The translations under genes were made by a program, and so were the position numbers. Of a DNA stretch of 7,625 nucleotides, positions 6,102 to 7,625 are shown in pieces. Numbering within the stretch: position 1 is the stretch's first letter; the number at the start of each line of letters is the position of its first letter. The DNA is from an uncultured Chlamydiae bacterium (GTDB lineage: Bacteria > Chlamydiota > Chlamydiia > Chlamydiales > SM23-39). The DNA lies in contig CAIPFQ010000042.1 of the NCBI GenBank assembly GCA_903864395.1, positions 1 through 7,625 of the forward strand. Reading direction: 5' to 3'. Under the pieces are notes generated by a model. That model did no database searches. It was not told the DNA's origin and saw only the letters and a list, made by a program, of their open reading frames with translations.

Positions 6102-7123
6102 GTTTTTTAAAAACACCCTTTTTTATTGGAAAGGCGTGTTTGCCGAGCAATATCCTTTACGCGCCTTTGGCAGGATGCTCCGATCTTCCGTTTAGAAAAA
6201 TGTCTTGTCGCTATCGTCCTGGGATTGTCTATTGTGAGATGGTAAAAATCGATGCTTTGGTGCGCAATGACGCGCATACGTATAAGTTGCTCGATTATGA
6301 GCCTGGGATGCATCCGATTGGCGCGCAGATTTGCGGGAGTAAACCTGAGATGGCGGCAGGGGCGGCGCGGATTCTTGAGGATTTGGGATTTGATGTGATT
6401 GATTTCAATTGTGGCTGTCCTGTGGATAAGGTGACCAAAGATGGGAGCGGCTCGGGGATGCTCAAAAATCCAGACAAGATTGGAGAGGTTCTTTCTAAGG
6501 TCATCGCTTCGGTAAAAGTTCCTGTGACAGTAAAAATTCGAGCGGGATGGGACGCGGATACGATTAACGCGGCGCTCATTACGCAGATTGCGGAAAAAGC
6601 GGGGGCAAAGGCGATCACGATCCATGGGAGGACGCGCGAGCAGGGGTATAAGGGGCCTGCGAATTGGGATTTTATTCGCGATTGTAAAGCTGTGGCGAAA
6701 GAAATTTTGGTCATTGGGAATGGAGATATTTTTAGCGCGGAGGCGGCTCTTGCCTGTTTTCAGCATACGGGGTGCGATGGCGTTTTGGTGGCGCGGGGGA
6801 CGATGGGACAGCCTTGGATTGCTGAGGACATTTTGAGTTATTTAATGGGCAAAGAGGCTGTAGCGCGCGGTGTAGGTGCAGTGCGGGAGGCTCTTTTGGA
6901 ACATTTTGAGGCGATTGTCCAGTATCAAAATGAAAAACAATCGCTTTTAGATTTTCGGCGTGTGGGCTGTTGGTATTTGAAGCCGTGTTTAGGGGTCAAG
7001 CCTTTACGCATACAGCTCAATCGAGCTACATCGACGACGGAGGTTTTTTCATTCATCGAACAATTTCCCTGGGACTCTGTCGAGCTGTCTGGAGACAATC
7101 TTTTTGCTGAGAGCGAGGGGTGA
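6098..7123 (+). CDS. dusB: tRNA dihydrouridine synthase, DusB type
   Basis: This flavoenzyme (FMN, NADPH) reduces specific uridines in the tRNA D-loop to dihydrouridine. The protein has 341 residues, normal for DusB/NifR3. Motifs in order: APLAGCSDLPFR (22-33) at the FMN site; GAQICGS (75-81); NCGCPVDKV (104-112) containing the catalytic Cys107; VKIRAGWD (145-152); HGRTREQGYKG (176-186) for FMN/tRNA contact; IGNGDI (206-211); and ARGTMGQPW (232-240) for the FMN phosphate. The C-terminal helical domain has the family pattern WYLKPC near 292-297. The canonical NxGCP motif is present with Cys at the variable position (NCGCP). The start at 6098 is supported by the ATGA overlap with yggT and by AGGA about 8 nt upstream. 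In C. trachomatis, as I recall, the corresponding CT644 lies next to topA, which is absent here. The DusB subtype is likely rather than proven. Confidence 0.95.
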   Translation: MSFLKTPFFIGKACLPSNILYAPLAGCSDLPFRKMSCRYRPGIVYCEMVKIDALVRNDAHTYKLLDYEPGMHPIGAQICGSKPEMAAGAARILEDLGFDVIDFNCGCPVDKVTKDGSGSGMLKNPDKIGEVLSKVIASVKVPVTVKIRAGWDADTINAALITQIAEKAGAKAITIHGRTREQGYKGPANWDFIRDCKAVAKEILVIGNGDIFSAEAALACFQHTGCDGVLVARGTMGQPWIAEDILSYLMGKEAVARGVGAVREALLEHFEAIVQYQNEKQSLLDFRRVGCWYLKPCLGVKPLRIQLNRATSTTEVFSFIEQFPWDSVELSGDNLFAESEG

Positions 7124-7144
7124 TCTGCCGTGTGTAATAACGGA

Positions 7145-7176
7145 GCAATTTCCTCAATTGCCAAGGTTCTTATTTT
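7145..7176 (+). terminator. weak candidate terminator after dusB
   Basis: GCAATT and AATTGC (7145-7161) form a 6-bp stem with a TCCTC loop. A T-rich tract TTCTTATTTTT follows after 6 nt. It begins 22 nt after the dusB stop codon, a sensible place for a terminator. The stem has only two G-C pairs and the T tract is displaced, so this is weak. Confidence 0.25.
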
Positions 7177-7252
7177 TAAAAAACTACTGAAAATCAATGA
7201 CTTAAGATTAGACTTTGCCTGATTGTTTGCTTTTGAAATGATAAGAGGGAAG

Positions 7253-7370
7253 ATGAGTCCGACTATTTTCAAAAAAAGGCCTCCCGGTTTTTTTTCTCGA
7301 GAAGAAAGTAGAAAACATGTGCACATTTTTTCTCCTGACGGAGAAGCAAAACTTTATGGATTGTCTAAAG
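7253..7370 (+). pseudogene. DUF4160-like gene fragment, cut off by the repeat
   Basis: An ATG at 7253 with a good ribosome-binding site (AGAGGG, about 4 nt upstream) opens a frame reading MSPTIFKKRPPGFFSREES followed by RKHVHIFSPDGEAK. This matches the N-terminal pattern I associate with DUF4160 proteins (M-PTI-, then FFS/FYS, then H-x-H and a GEAKFW-like motif). After GEAK the frame departs from the family; the next frame reads LWIV and then stops, which suggests a small indel. At 7371 the foldback repeat begins, and the open frame merely runs on through it to 7450. Intact DUF4160 proteins are about 80-90 residues and are often beside DUF2442 genes in toxin-antitoxin-like pairs; only about 35 recognisable residues remain here. 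It is probably a decayed accessory gene. The family call is from memory. Confidence 0.5.
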
Positions 7371-7524
7371 CTCGACTTTGCAACTTTTTTGGGTTGGATG
7401 CCTCGGGATATTTGTTCTCGGGGGCGTTATTTAAATTGGGAAGGGGTTAAAAACCCCTGCCTGGTTTAAATAATCGCCCAGTTCGACCATAGGTCGAACG
7501 TCCGAGCTCGACTTTGCAGCTTTT
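7371..7524 (-). mobile_element. second copy of the foldback element, inverted and rearranged
   Basis: Positions 7371-7506 are the reverse complement of 263-398 with 2 mismatches in 136 positions (at 7429 and 7437). The copy keeps the outer end CTCGACTTTGCAACTTTT, the central AGGGGTT-type stem and the GTTCGACC hairpin (7481-7499). Instead of continuing for the remaining 45 bp of the other arm, it switches at 7506/7507 to CTCGACTTTGCAGCTTTT. This is the terminal 18 bp of that arm in flipped orientation. The element is therefore shortened and rearranged at one end. Its left end abuts the DUF4160 fragment, and its right end abuts a broken nucleotidyltransferase-like frame. No target duplication is evident. 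Confidence 0.72.
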
Positions 7525-7535
7525 GATAGGATGAA

Positions 7536-7625
7536 TCAAGCCGCCTGAAGGACACGCCGCACTATATCATCTATCCAATCCACCATTTCTGGGGTAATAT
7601 TTTTCATGGAAGGGGGCTTTTTGCC
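7536..7625 (-). pseudogene. broken nucleotidyltransferase-like N-terminus at the window edge
   Basis: On the minus strand an ATG at 7607 opens MKNITPEMVDW then IDDIVRRVLQAA and stops at 7536. This closely resembles the start of MNT-type nucleotidyltransferase-domain proteins, where a helix of the form IVRRVLQAV-x-P leads into the IILFGSxARG motif. Here the frame stops exactly where the P-x-x-IILFGS strand should begin, and the foldback repeat starts 12 bp further on. The frame is also open upstream to the window edge (codons reading GKKPPS), so the true start could lie outside. There is no Shine-Dalgarno before 7607. Such genes usually belong to HEPN/MNT toxin-antitoxin pairs. It is probably a remnant; the family call rests on about 20 residues. 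Confidence 0.4.

Noticed and set aside
6107..6766. 219-codon minus-strand frame opposite dusB
   Set aside because: It is a shadow of the strongly supported dusB frame. Its translation is rich in R, I and N with no recognisable family.
1..7625. CRISPR array, tRNA or rRNA genes
   Set aside because: I saw no regularly spaced direct repeats, no cloverleaf with a T-loop sequence, and no rRNA signature on either strand. The only repeated sequence is the foldback element.

Overview
The window reads as chromosomal DNA of a Gram-negative bacterium, most probably an environmental member of the Chlamydiota (Chlamydiales). It encodes a lipoprotein and a bitopic inner-membrane protein of the PilM/GspL kind, so there are two membranes. 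From memory, the order dus - small membrane protein - PilM-like protein - small membrane protein - MORN/YwqK-type protein - ygfA matches the C. trachomatis block CT644 to CT649. The phylum call is therefore an inference from remembered gene order, not from a search.

Layout. Positions 1-501 hold no convincing gene but carry a 181-bp foldback (MITE-like) element at 218-398 and a near-consensus promoter. A plus-strand AAA+ ATPase of the AAA_14/DUF4143 type follows (502-1869). Facing it, 10 bp away, is the end of a four-gene minus-strand operon running from 5754 down to 1880: a PilM/GspL-like protein, a PilO/GspM-like single-pass membrane protein, a MORN-like repeat lipoprotein, and 5-formyltetrahydrofolate cyclo-ligase. 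All three junctions overlap (4, 4 and 8 nt), so translation is probably coupled. An 89-bp divergent intergenic region separates this operon from yggT and dusB on the plus strand (5844-7123), which also share a 4-nt overlap. The last 500 bp contain an apparent DUF4160 gene fragment, a second, inverted and rearranged copy of the foldback element (7371-7524), and a broken nucleotidyltransferase-like N-terminus at the right edge.

How it fits together. A conserved housekeeping/envelope block (folate salvage, tRNA dihydrouridine synthesis, YggT, and a possible secretion platform) is bracketed by inverted copies of a non-coding repeat. Accessory material sits between the block and each repeat or beyond it. 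Main points of interest: a GspL/GspM-like pair for a reduced type II secretion or pilus-like machine; two promoters whose -10 box ends exactly 7 nt before the ATG, predicting leaderless mRNAs; a strong hairpin inside the GspM-like reading frame; and the repeat pair, which shares 134 of 136 aligned positions.
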